Shown here: positions 9,122 to 18,600 of the stretch, one piece after another
How positions within the stretch are numbered: the first letter of the stretch is position 1
Layout: every line of letters begins with the position of its first letter
Virus record (IMG/VR): IMGVR_UViG_3300044729_002069
Span: 1 to 63,089 of that record
Direction: 5' to 3' (one strand)
Length of the DNA: 63,089 nucleotides
Origin: a virus
Made by a program: the position numbers and the translations under genes
Notes under the pieces: model-generated
Databases searched by the model: none
Told to the model about the DNA's origin: nothing
Seen by the model: the letters and a program-made list of their open reading frames with translations, nothing else

Positions 9122-9997
9122 CTAATCTTCCACTTCTTGCAAGAGGAAGTCTAGCGACTGTTCAAGGCCAATCAAGCCAGCATCTTCTTTCAGGATGTAA
9201 CCCGAAGGCTGGCCAACAAGAAGCTTGATTTCGCCAGTGCTTACGAAGTCAATAGTGCAAGAGACAATGGAGCTATCCTCCACTGTAATTCCTGCCCTTG
9301 TCACCATCGCCCCCACTTCGTAGAAGACGCTACTTGCGCCAGGGGTGGATGTGCCGTCAGTTAAGTAAAGCGCAAGGTCAAACTCGCTGCCAATGTCTAG
9401 TCGTTGAATGAGTTGAAGCATGAGCAAGGGCATTTCCTTTGCTCCGCTGGTCTTGTAGTCAAACAAGCAATCAATGGTGCCATTGCCGCTGATTAAGCCA
9501 GCCGTGTACTGGCTGCGAAACTTGTCCGCAAGACTGGTGGTGTCAATGGCCTCGCGGTCGGTGTTGAACGTATAGCTAGTGACATTGCCAAGCACGTTAT
9601 AGGCCGTGTCCTTCACTTGTATCTCAATGTCAAGAGGCGCGCCAGTAAAAACCTGTAGAGGCACTTCTCTGGCCCTTACGTTGTTTACGGCATCCTCAAA
9701 GCTGCGGAAGAATCGCAAACCGCCTGCTGCGTTCACATTGATGTAGAGGCTCACTTCATCGTTTAACTGGTTGTCAAGCCAAGTCGATGGAGGAAAGCAA
9801 ACGAGCTTTCGCGGATCGCTAGTGAGCATCTCTAGCCGGTCGCCAGTGAGAAGATTGTCAATGGCGCTGTCAAAGCTAAGGCGATTCAGCGACAGATTCA
9901 CGTCGTCTGGTACTATCTGCTCACTCAGTCGCCCATAGCTCAGCTTTAGTCCACGCCGAAGCCGGATGTTCCCTTTGTGCCCAACGAATACTGTCAT
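9122..9997 (-). CDS. Tail tube-like structural protein (larger)
   Basis: 291 residues, MTVFVGHKGNIRLRRGLKLS. All-beta pattern with tube-like blocks (GNGTIDCLFDYK, DLALYLTDGTSTPGASSVFYEV, VTRAGITVEDSSIVSCTIDF). It resembles the 143-residue neighbour, suggesting two proteins of one fold. Position downstream of the tail hub suggests a tail-tip or decoration ring rather than the main tube at 23933-24511. Assignment is inferred. Confidence 0.55.
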   Translation of the reverse strand: MTVFVGHKGNIRLRRGLKLSYGRLSEQIVPDDVNLSLNRLSFDSAIDNLLTGDRLEMLTSDPRKLVCFPPSTWLDNQLNDEVSLYINVNAAGGLRFFRSFEDAVNNVRAREVPLQVFTGAPLDIEIQVKDTAYNVLGNVTSYTFNTDREAIDTTSLADKFRSQYTAGLISGNGTIDCLFDYKTSGAKEMPLLMLQLIQRLDIGSEFDLALYLTDGTSTPGASSVFYEVGAMVTRAGITVEDSSIVSCTIDFVSTGEIKLLVGQPSGYILKEDAGLIGLEQSLDFLLQEVED

Positions 9998-10005
9998 GCT
10001 GTTCC

Positions 10006-10437
10006 TTATTCAATCACTTCAACAAAATCACCATCCATCGTGAACTGAATGGAAACCGTACTGAGTTCTCCAGTGCTGGAGCCAACCTGCGCAGATGTAA
10101 TGTATGCGTCCAGCTTAATATCATCTTCGTCCTTGTTGCCCACATTGAGGATCAAGCGCACTCGATGATTGGTGTTAATCTCACCAATCCTCATGATATT
10201 CCCAAGAAGTTGCGTAAATTGTGTGTACTGACTACTTTCGCCGCTCTCCAGTCGATAGTAAAGCAGTGTTGCGCTACCAGTGGCTCCTTTTACGCCAGGA
10301 GTGAATGTGTTGGCGACACTGCTAATGTCATTAGTGGAAAGAAGCTCTACCGTTGTCTCAAGCGACCAGTCACGGATTTTGGCCACTGAACTGCCGTTGT
10401 ACCTCAGCGATCCAGTGCGGCCAGTATAGAAGCCCAT
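10006..10437 (-). CDS. Tail tube-like structural protein (smaller)
   Basis: 143 residues. MGFYTGRTGSLRYNGSSVAKIRDWSLE followed by LLSTNDISSVANTFTPGVKGATGSATLLYYR has the beta-sandwich tube-monomer pattern (first strand with small-molecule-like loop, then ATGSATL strand). It ends VSIQFTMDGDFVEVIE. The gene ends 9 bases before the 9122-9997 gene starts. Tube fold likely, exact role in tip or tube unknown. Confidence 0.6.
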   Translation of the reverse strand: MGFYTGRTGSLRYNGSSVAKIRDWSLETTVELLSTNDISSVANTFTPGVKGATGSATLLYYRLESGESSQYTQFTQLLGNIMRIGEINTNHRVRLILNVGNKDEDDIKLDAYITSAQVGSSTGELSTVSIQFTMDGDFVEVIE

Positions 10438-10485
10438 ATCACCTATTGTTTTCTATCAGCTTAGCCACTAAGCATCACCAATGCC

Positions 10486-13400
10486 CTATAGCACCTTGAA
10501 TAGGTCGTTGGAGAAATTAGCCACCCTGCTCAGCAGCTTCCCTCCAGAATCCTGGCAGGGGTGCTCCATGGCCTTAACAGTCACTTCTCCTTCCTCGTCC
10601 ATCGCCACCTCTGTCACCCTGAACACACGCTTTCTGTTGTTCTTCACGCCCAGTACGAACATGGCGCCCTCTTTGCTTGAAAGGGAAGCTGCGCTAATGA
10701 CGCCGGTTGTGGCATTATTCACCACAGCCACGCCAGACAAGCTCTCGACTTTCTTCCCTGCTTGATACACAAGCATGTCATAGTTGCTGCTAACGATGGA
10801 GGAGCGTAAGGGGATGTTCAGTTCACCATCCTGCATCACCATGCCAGAGGATATGCGGTCCCAAGTGTTGAGGCCAATGTCCACGTAGATGTAGCTACCA
10901 GGCGACACGGGAGAATCAGTGGGGAATGTCTTGAACTCAACGCCCCGTCTCATCCATCGCCGCTGGTTACACAGCAACTTGCCAAACAGAATCGCTTGGT
11001 CTCGTTGGGTGACAAACTGCGACAAGTCAAGCGTTTGCCTGATTGCTGCGCCTTCTTGCGCGTCGGCCAAGCTCACTTGCACGCTTGCATTGCGTGGAAA
11101 CACGTCTTGTACTTCCGTGTCTCGATAAATGATGGTTGCAATGAGGTCTTGCGAACTGTCGCCATAGTCCACAAACTCTTCCTTGTAGCTGCCTTCAAGG
11201 ATGTTGCCTGCCGTGAACATGGCAGAAATCGTCACTTCCCGATCAGTCTCTCCCCTTCTGTTGGTTGGCACTGCAGGGATGAGGGTTTCCTTGCCGCCAA
11301 TCCTTGCAAGCTCCAGCAGGCTGTAAGGAGCCACTTCCGCCCAGAACTGCCGCCACGATGACAAGTCGGCAATCACGCCGTCCATGAACAAGCGGACGCC
11401 TAAACCATTGTTCTTGCAAAACCGCTTAGCAAGCGCCAAGCTTTCCCAGTCAATGCCTTCTGGCTTGGCATATTTACCAATGCCATTGTCTGTATCAAGA
11501 ACAGTGTCGGCAAAAATGTCAGGCGCATAGCTTGTGGAATTGGCGCTCCTGCTGCGCGTGCCATCTTTCTCGTCTACCACCCAACTTTCCTTGCCTTCTG
11601 TCACATAGGCGGTGATAGATCGCAAATCCTGTACGCCTTTGCCTGAATACACGCCAAGCGCAGCCATGCTCATAGCTTCATACTTACCGCTTGTACCGCC
11701 CACTTGCTGTTCCGTAACAGCAGTAATCTTGAACTCAGGCCCGCCTTCAAAGCTGAATTGTGTGCTGGTATCAGACCGCACAGAGAACAAGTCCCATTCG
11801 TTGGTGTAGAGAGGGCCTCGCTCCTCCAGGGCGTCCTTATTGAGCAGGCCAGCATTTACCAACGATCCTGTCCATTTAATCCTTCCCCCATCGCCCAGCC
11901 CATAACTAGAACGCTTGCCGCTGTTTTCAATGAAAGCAAACTGCGACTGACCGCTATCTTGCGTTTCTGCGCCAATATCACCAATGGGTTCCATCTTGAA
12001 CTCCCACTTAGCTGTAGACGGAGCCTTGAAATCTAGGCCAACGAAGTTGTCTTGATCTGCTGCGCGTCTTACGGCAAAGACAATGGGAATGGCAATATAA
12101 TCACGATTGCCAGTCTTTCTGTAGCTAACAGTGAAGAATGCCATTCGCCCTTGAATGCCATTGTCACTCATCTTGTAACCATCGGGAGCATCCTTCTCTC
12201 CATATTTCTTCTGTCTCCCCTGGATGCGCCGGAACAGTTTGCAGCGCAATGAAAACTTCACATAGTCACAAGCAGTGACAGTTTGATAGGCAGCAGAGTC
12301 TGCCTTGACGAGGCATTTGGTATAGAAGTTATCATCGGCAGCGCCTTGCAAGTCTTCCCAGTTTTTAAGGGCGTAGTCGAGAAAGTTGATCGCTTCTTCT
12401 TTCTCTTTAATTAGGGAGTCCATATAGCCTTTGACGGCTTCTGTACCAATGGCATCAGTGGTGAACTCTCCCTTCAAGTCGGCAACGCGCCTCTTGATAG
12501 CGACAATGCCACCAGTACCATAGCGATTGCCGTCAAGACCAACGAATGGGCTAGTAGTTCTACGAAGGAATTGTGAATAGGCTTTACGTCGCTCAGCAAT
12601 GCTGTCGCTCAAAATGTCGTCTTTGATTTCCCTGCGGCGTTCAATTTGCTTTTCTAGCTCCGCAATTCGCTTGCCACCTACCTCTAGCTTTGTTCCATCA
12701 GTCAGCACTTGAGTGCCGCTAATCTTGGCTGTCTCTGGGGAGAGCTTGTACGCTTCTAAGATGCGCTTTTCCAACTCTTCCTTGAGGCTGTCAATATCTT
12801 TCTTGACAGCTTGAAATGCGGCATTGTTCTTCGCCTCTTTGCGCAATTGCTTGTCGTAGTCGCCTGCCAGTACATCGTCCCTGAGCTGGCGGACTTTCTC
12901 TAGGTCGTCGTCAAGCTCCTTTCGCAGCTTTGCAACAGACAGGCGAGGTTTGTCTGACAAGAAGCGTTCAAGCTCTTTCTTGCTGTTTGCCAGCGATCCT
13001 CCGCGAGTGACAATGTAAGACTGCCTCTCGTCTAGTTCGTCTCTCCATTGGATGGTTTCCGTGCCTTGGAAGGAATAACGCTTGCCTAGAAAGCGAAACT
13101 CAACGTCACCGGATTGCTCCGTGGTGGTGTCATAGTCGTCGCTATTGGTGACCCTCCTGAGGAACGTGGGGATGGCATCGGCGCGAGGGGCCTCGTCCAA
13201 AAGCTTGGGGCCTGTTGTTTCCGCGTCAGAAGCTTTTGCCTTTAGCACCTCTTGAGCGGTTTCTAGGTCTTCTCTGTCCTTGTCATCCCACGTTTTAGCT
13301 TTCGTTTCGTCGTATGGCGTGAGTGGCCTGCGGCCAGGCTCCACACATTCAAAGACGGCCTCCACTTCATTCTTGTCTAGGTTGGTCTCATCACTCACGC

Positions 13401-14382
13401 CAACCAGCTTGAACTTTGCGCTGCCAAGCTTGTAGACAGCAGCTTGGTCAAGTGACGACACCATTTGATAGCGCAAGTTCTTAGCGGCTTCTTGAGCCAC
13501 CTTGTCTTGTCGCCTAAATGCTTTCTCAAAAATAAGCGTGAGCTTATCGCCTTCTTTGTAGCGCACATCGCTGCCCGACTGCCAGCTCCCTCCCTTAATA
13601 CGAATGCCCAAGTCTGCCCAGTCTGGCCGCCCTGACGTGCGACGCTCCTGAATCTCCACGTTCACTGGAATGGGATCGTAAACGCCAATGGAAGTGAGGC
13701 TGCTAGGCGTGAAGGCTTGGCTGTAGCCCTCTAGGCGCTTGTCACCATCTCGCAATTGGCATACGTCAGAAGACGATGGGGCTCCGTCCCTAGTTGGATC
13801 TTTGCCATCACCCAGCACTTTATTGTTGTAGCTGACATTGCCGTTTTGGTTGTAGTAGAGCCAAGTGTTGGCACCACTGAACTGTCCTAATGGAAGCTGG
13901 CCAAATGCCACTCTGTCAAAGTCAATCGTTTTGACTTTCGCTGCGCCTACCAACAAAAGCAGTTGCATGAACTGACTACTGCCATAGCTTTCCACGGCAG
14001 ACCATACGAGCGACGTGGCAACACGCACTGAACCACGGGCGTTGTCTTTGGAGCAGTAGACGAGGTTGACTGGTTGGCCGTATTGCGCAAGCTCTTGGGA
14101 GGAATTGAAGCCAAAGCGTGGACTAAAGCGCTGCTCTCTGGGGCGTCGTTGATTCTGTTCTTCCGGCTTTGGCGCTAACAACGCTGCCGCCACCTGAAAG
14201 ACAATGCCAACAATGGTGAGGATCAGTGCTACCTCGGCCACCCCGTTCTGCGGCTTCTCCAGAATCTGCTCAGGAGACTTTTCGCAGTCTCTCGTTGCCA
14301 TCAAGAAGTCAAGATACTCTTGCTTCGTAATGCCAAGGGCTTCCACCAGTTGGTGTTCGTATGGCAGCAGCGGACGATTCAT
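10486..14382 (-). CDS. Central tail hub / tip attachment protein (J-like)
   Basis: 1298 residues. N-terminus: an acidic helix, then the hydrophobic segment VALILTIVGIVFQVAAALLA (about 50-70), as found in tip proteins that contact membrane. A hub-like beta domain follows (GQPVNLVYCSKDNARGSVRVATSL). The middle (about residues 480-640) is a long charged coiled coil. The C-terminal third has hub/fibronectin-like features (FCKNNGLGVRLFMDGVIADL, LCNQRRWMRRGVEF). Size and position after the NlpC/P60 and tip genes match gpJ-type host-specificity hubs. It overlaps the protease gene by ATGA. Confidence 0.75.
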   Translation of the reverse strand: MNRPLLPYEHQLVEALGITKQEYLDFLMATRDCEKSPEQILEKPQNGVAEVALILTIVGIVFQVAAALLAPKPEEQNQRRPREQRFSPRFGFNSSQELAQYGQPVNLVYCSKDNARGSVRVATSLVWSAVESYGSSQFMQLLLLVGAAKVKTIDFDRVAFGQLPLGQFSGANTWLYYNQNGNVSYNNKVLGDGKDPTRDGAPSSSDVCQLRDGDKRLEGYSQAFTPSSLTSIGVYDPIPVNVEIQERRTSGRPDWADLGIRIKGGSWQSGSDVRYKEGDKLTLIFEKAFRRQDKVAQEAAKNLRYQMVSSLDQAAVYKLGSAKFKLVGVSDETNLDKNEVEAVFECVEPGRRPLTPYDETKAKTWDDKDREDLETAQEVLKAKASDAETTGPKLLDEAPRADAIPTFLRRVTNSDDYDTTTEQSGDVEFRFLGKRYSFQGTETIQWRDELDERQSYIVTRGGSLANSKKELERFLSDKPRLSVAKLRKELDDDLEKVRQLRDDVLAGDYDKQLRKEAKNNAAFQAVKKDIDSLKEELEKRILEAYKLSPETAKISGTQVLTDGTKLEVGGKRIAELEKQIERRREIKDDILSDSIAERRKAYSQFLRRTTSPFVGLDGNRYGTGGIVAIKRRVADLKGEFTTDAIGTEAVKGYMDSLIKEKEEAINFLDYALKNWEDLQGAADDNFYTKCLVKADSAAYQTVTACDYVKFSLRCKLFRRIQGRQKKYGEKDAPDGYKMSDNGIQGRMAFFTVSYRKTGNRDYIAIPIVFAVRRAADQDNFVGLDFKAPSTAKWEFKMEPIGDIGAETQDSGQSQFAFIENSGKRSSYGLGDGGRIKWTGSLVNAGLLNKDALEERGPLYTNEWDLFSVRSDTSTQFSFEGGPEFKITAVTEQQVGGTSGKYEAMSMAALGVYSGKGVQDLRSITAYVTEGKESWVVDEKDGTRSRSANSTSYAPDIFADTVLDTDNGIGKYAKPEGIDWESLALAKRFCKNNGLGVRLFMDGVIADLSSWRQFWAEVAPYSLLELARIGGKETLIPAVPTNRRGETDREVTISAMFTAGNILEGSYKEEFVDYGDSSQDLIATIIYRDTEVQDVFPRNASVQVSLADAQEGAAIRQTLDLSQFVTQRDQAILFGKLLCNQRRWMRRGVEFKTFPTDSPVSPGSYIYVDIGLNTWDRISSGMVMQDGELNIPLRSSIVSSNYDMLVYQAGKKVESLSGVAVVNNATTGVISAASLSSKEGAMFVLGVKNNRKRVFRVTEVAMDEEGEVTVKAMEHPCQDSGGKLLSRVANFSNDLFKVL

Positions 14383-14765
14383 TTGCGCAGTCTAAAATAG
14401 TGGCCAATGGTAGGAGGCATGGGAGCAATCACCACGCCATTCTTTTTGTGAATGTGCAAGATTCGCCCATCATCCATTACTGTCCCCATCGCTCCTCCAT
14501 TCTGCCCCTCCATGAGCACCACGGCATGAGGCTCCGGTCCTTCTAGGCGAGTGCCATTCTTTAGCAGCCATCGAGCCATGAACCACGATGGCAGAGAATC
14601 GTCAGTGTATTGCTCAAACACCCAAGCAAAGTCTGGCGCGTAGTCGTGGTAGCCAAGTCGCTTATGCACTTCCGCAGCGAGCAGGCAGCAATCCACAGTG
14701 CCGCTTCCATCGCCAGGTACTGCGGCCCATGCCCGATTAAGCCCAATCAAGTCGTGGAAGCTCAT
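14379..14765 (-). CDS. NlpC/P60-type tail-tip cysteine peptidase
   Basis: 128 residues. GSGTVDCCLLAAEVHKRLG places the nucleophile Cys at about 25, and HAVVLMEGQNGGAMGTVMDDGRILHIHKKNG supplies the downstream His region of the NlpC/P60 fold. Lambda gpK-type tail proteins of this family cleave peptidoglycan stem peptides or act in tip assembly. It sits, ATGA-coupled, between the small tip protein and the hub, as in lambda (L-K-I-J). Confidence 0.7.
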   Translation of the reverse strand: MSFHDLIGLNRAWAAVPGDGSGTVDCCLLAAEVHKRLGYHDYAPDFAWVFEQYTDDSLPSWFMARWLLKNGTRLEGPEPHAVVLMEGQNGGAMGTVMDDGRILHIHKKNGVVIAPMPPTIGHYFRLRK

Positions 14766-15229
14766 TGCAGATAGAGTTCGGCATTGAGAGGCAAGATGCC
14801 CACATTGTCCACGCTTAGCGTGCGAGCAGGGAACGATGCTCCTACGCTGTCCATTGCGCTCCTGAAGCGAAGTTCCACGGTTTCGTCGCTATAGCTTGCA
14901 CCAATGCCAATGTAGTAGTCAGAGAAGCCTGGTACAAGCTGATCAGAGGCTGTCACCCATGCCGTTGTCAGCTCTAAGGCGCTGAGGCGGTTTCCGTCAG
15001 AAGCTTCCACCATCCGCACGATGATTTCCTCTGCAGGAAACAACACGCGGAATTGTTGGTTTTCGCCATTGAGACTTGCCATGGCGCCGTCCGCTTGGAA
15101 TGGCGCGAAAGTGTAGCCTCGCCCGTTAAAATTTTTGCTCTGGCCAATGAAGTAGTTTTGCAGTCGATATGTAGCAGTTTTGTCTGCACTTGTGTAGTCA
15201 AAGAACTGGCAAAGGCGAATAACTGTCAT
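14762..15229 (-). CDS. Tail-tip assembly protein (gpL-like by position)
   Basis: 155 residues, MTVIRLCQFFDYTSADKTATYRLQ, beta-rich, ending NVGILPLNAELYLQ. It lies between a gpM-like protein and the NlpC/P60 protease, exactly the slot of lambda gpL and DUF1833-type proteins, with ATGA overlaps on both sides. No iron-sulphur cysteine set is evident. The call is by synteny. Confidence 0.55.
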   Translation of the reverse strand: MTVIRLCQFFDYTSADKTATYRLQNYFIGQSKNFNGRGYTFAPFQADGAMASLNGENQQFRVLFPAEEIIVRMVEASDGNRLSALELTTAWVTASDQLVPGFSDYYIGIGASYSDETVELRFRSAMDSVGASFPARTLSVDNVGILPLNAELYLQ

Positions 15230-15615
15230 AGGTCAATGTCACCCTGCAATTCAATGGTTACATTGCTGATTTCTCTATACACTGACTGAATGGTTGGAGG
15301 TCCAACGTATTCCCATTGAATGTCATAGGGAGACTGAATAAAACCCTGTAAATTGTTTGTCATTCCAGCAAAAAGGCCGTTAGGAAGCCTGAAGCGCTCA
15401 AAGCCTCCCGATGTGTCCCTGTAATGACGCAACAATTCAACGGTATCAGGATCGTGGAGGTTCTGGTAGAAAAGGGAGAGCTTGTAGCTGTTGGGCTTAT
15501 TGCCAAAGCTGCGCTTAACTGTCGCACCAGATAGCGCCCGATACGTCTTAATGGGAAACTGCCCAAGCGTGAACTCGCGCTGGGAGGGAACGATGGAGGG
15601 GAATGTTTGACTCAT
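15226..15615 (-). CDS. Minor tail protein (gpM-like by position)
   Basis: 129 residues. Sequence such as VKRSFGNKPNSYKLSLFYQN and LLRHYRDTSGGFERFRLPNGLFAGM looks like the small distal tail proteins that follow the tape measure (phage minor tail protein family). It starts just 3 bases after the tape measure frame on the transcribed strand and couples to the next gene. Role in the tail tip is inferred. Confidence 0.6.
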   Translation of the reverse strand: MSQTFPSIVPSQREFTLGQFPIKTYRALSGATVKRSFGNKPNSYKLSLFYQNLHDPDTVELLRHYRDTSGGFERFRLPNGLFAGMTNNLQGFIQSPYDIQWEYVGPPTIQSVYREISNVTIELQGDIDL

Positions 15616-15617
15616 GA

Positions 15618-18600
15618 TCAGCGCCCTCTCATGCCAATGCGGCTTCTAGTAGCAGGGCTCTGTTGAATCTTATCGAGAGTCATGTTCATCCCACGAAGAG
15701 CACCGTCTTTTGCAGCCTGGCGACGAGTGGAAGCCATTGCTGCCTCTAGTTGATCCCTGCTGACGTATTCTACGCCGCCAATGTTGGTGCTCTCAAACTT
15801 CATGGAAAGAATAGGCGCCATCGCCTGTATTGGGCTCATGGTGTTCATTGCTTCGCGCAGGGAGGCTGATTGATCGTTCATTTTCACGGGGATGGAGCGA
15901 CCGTCAGGCAGGGGCACAATGGCTTCGTTGTAACGACCTTCTCCAACCATTCCGAGCGTGGGGCCATTCACCACTCCACCATTGGCAAAGAACTTCAGTC
16001 CAGTATTGAAGTTCCAAGGAATGCCACTTCCGCCGCTCATCGCAGCAGCACCTCCGCCACCACCAAACAAACCGCCAAGGCCGCCCAGAGCGCTAAAGCC
16101 GCCCAATGCACTGCCCAGGCTCATGGCGATAGAGCCAATGCCGCCAAGCACGCCAGACACGCCACCTTCCTTGATTTGGCTGATGCCTGCCGTAATGCCG
16201 ACAATGGAACTGGCCGCAATGCCCACCGCAGAGACGGTCTTGCCAAGGTTTTGCTGCCAAGTGGTTGTAGCAGTCGCGCCTTTGCGGGCTTCCTCGACAA
16301 GCGATGAAGTGACTGCAGACGTGTTGGCATTGAATTGCTCCATTGCCTGTCCCATGCCTCCCAGTGAATCTGGGAACTGCCATGCCTGTTCAGACGCTTC
16401 TTGCATAGCCTTTCCGCTCATTTCAAAGGCTGGCGCATTTAGTACATCGCCCATCAAAGGCGATGGCAGAGAAGCGTTGCCTCCAAAGGCTTGTCCAGAG
16501 GCGCCAGCAGGGGTGCCTTGCAGTGCTGCCGTATTACGATCAAGGGCTGCAATTTGACGCTCCATAGCTGCAATGGTTTCAGCTCTCTGCTCTTCTTCGT
16601 TGGGCAGGCCAAAGACGTTGAGCAGTTGATCTTTGAAGAACTTTTCAACTGGCTTCATCGAGAAGTCGATGAACATTGTGAACACTTGCTTAGACAGACT
16701 TTCCTGCATCCGCTTAGCAGCTTCTTTAATGTCACCTCCGCTCATAATGTCAACGAACAAGCCCTTGTAGCTTGACAGCACGCCATCAACGGCATCATTC
16801 ACTAAGGCGGCGGCTTCTTCCATAGCCTTCATCGCGTCAGCGTTTTTCAACGCCAAAAGCGAAGCCTCCAGTACTTCTGCGTTGTATGCGGCTTGCTGCG
16901 TCGTTACGGATTCCAGCGCTTTTGTGTGTAACGCGATTCGATCCTGTACTCCCTTTAACTCGGCCTCGTAGAGAGCCTGCATTTCTCCTCCTTTCTTGAC
17001 CTGCTCTGCAAGCGTCTTCTCTTGAACTTCCAACTCTGTAATTTTCTGCCTATAAGTTTCCGCTTGCAATGTGCCAGCAATGTCGGCTCGCGTGATTTGC
17101 TCGCGAGCTTGGATGTACTCCTCTGGAGCGCCTTGCAGAAGGAGGGCATTGCGTTCTTTTAGCAACTGCGCATCAAGACGCAGTTGTTCAACGGGGAAGA
17201 TTTCTCCCACTTGTTGCGCAAGAAGTGCGCGGGTTTGCTCAAGGTCAACCCTCGCCCCATTGACAACTTTCCCTAGCTCAATGGCTAAGACGTTTGCCCT
17301 CTCCATTTCGGCCAGTTCAACGCTGAACTCAGCACCTTGTTCGGCCCTAGCAATAGACTGCCTAGCACCAGAGGCGGGCCTCTTCATGCCACTAAACTCA
17401 ACGTGGCCGCCGTGAGAGCCTGGGTAATCGTGGATGTTCCAGCCATACTGGGCGCCATGTCTTTTAATCCATTCCAAAGACCGCCCATGTATGTCCATTG
17501 CAGTGCCGGCTAGGTGTCGAGAACCCGTGGCACCTCCAACCGCTGCATTTTTACGGGCCGAGCGCTGGGAGCTGGCAATGTCACTTCCCCTTACCTGTCC
17601 ACCGGACGCTGTAATCATCGCCGCAAAGGCTTCTGCTGCCTCCCTGCTGAATACAACAGGACGACCCTGCGCATCTTTAACACCTGGCACCGTATAGCCG
17701 CTTCCCGTTTCAGGATGGATCACTGGCACCGCTACTCCCAGCGTGGCCACAGAAGCAGGCGGGGCTGCGCCAGTCACGGAGGGAAGCACTGGAGCTGCGG
17801 GAGGCGTCAAGAACTGCCTTGCTTGACGTTGAATCTCGGGAGGCTGCGCCTGGCTACCGCCTGGCAGCGATGGCCAAGTGCCTTGGCTCAGGATCGCGTC
17901 AGCATCATCAAACCTTCCCGCGACAATCGCCTCATAAGCGCGTGGCCGATGCCGCTTGATCCACCCTTCAACTGCAGCAGCCGACTCGCTGTAGTTTGCC
18001 GATCTTGAGTTTTTCCCTCCAGAAGCAGCAAGGGCTTCTTGATGGAATGGTCCCTTTGTCTGGAAGTAGCCCATTGCTCCAGACCCTTCCGCATTGGGCA
18101 CGTTCCTGATGCGTGTCTCAAGGAAAGCAAGTCGCCTTAGGTAGTTCTGAACATTACCCTGTCCGCCCATCGCCGCCGCACCTTCTGCGGGCAGCAGTGC
18201 CGCCGCTTGTTGACTTGCCGCCCGCAGCGCCTTGGCCGCATTGATTTTCATGCCAGCTTCCGTGACGCGAGCAGTGGCCTCAGAAAGACGCCTGGTGCTA
18301 CGCATTTGTATTTCAAGAAGCTCTTTTTCATTGCGCTTATTCTTGGCATGTATTTCATTCATGCCAGCCATTTCATAATCAAACTTTGCATCCATGAGCG
18401 ATTTTTCCAGCTCAAAACTTTGCTCTGCTAGTTCGCGCATTTGCTCGTAGCGGAGCTTGTCTTTATCGTTCTGGAACTCAGCAGTTGCAGTGATTAGCTG
18501 TCCTTGTTGTCGAGCATATTGCTCCGCAAGGCGCTGTTGCTCTGCGGCAAGTTTTGCGCGATCTTCTTCAGCTTTTCTGGCTGCCTTGTCTGGATCACCA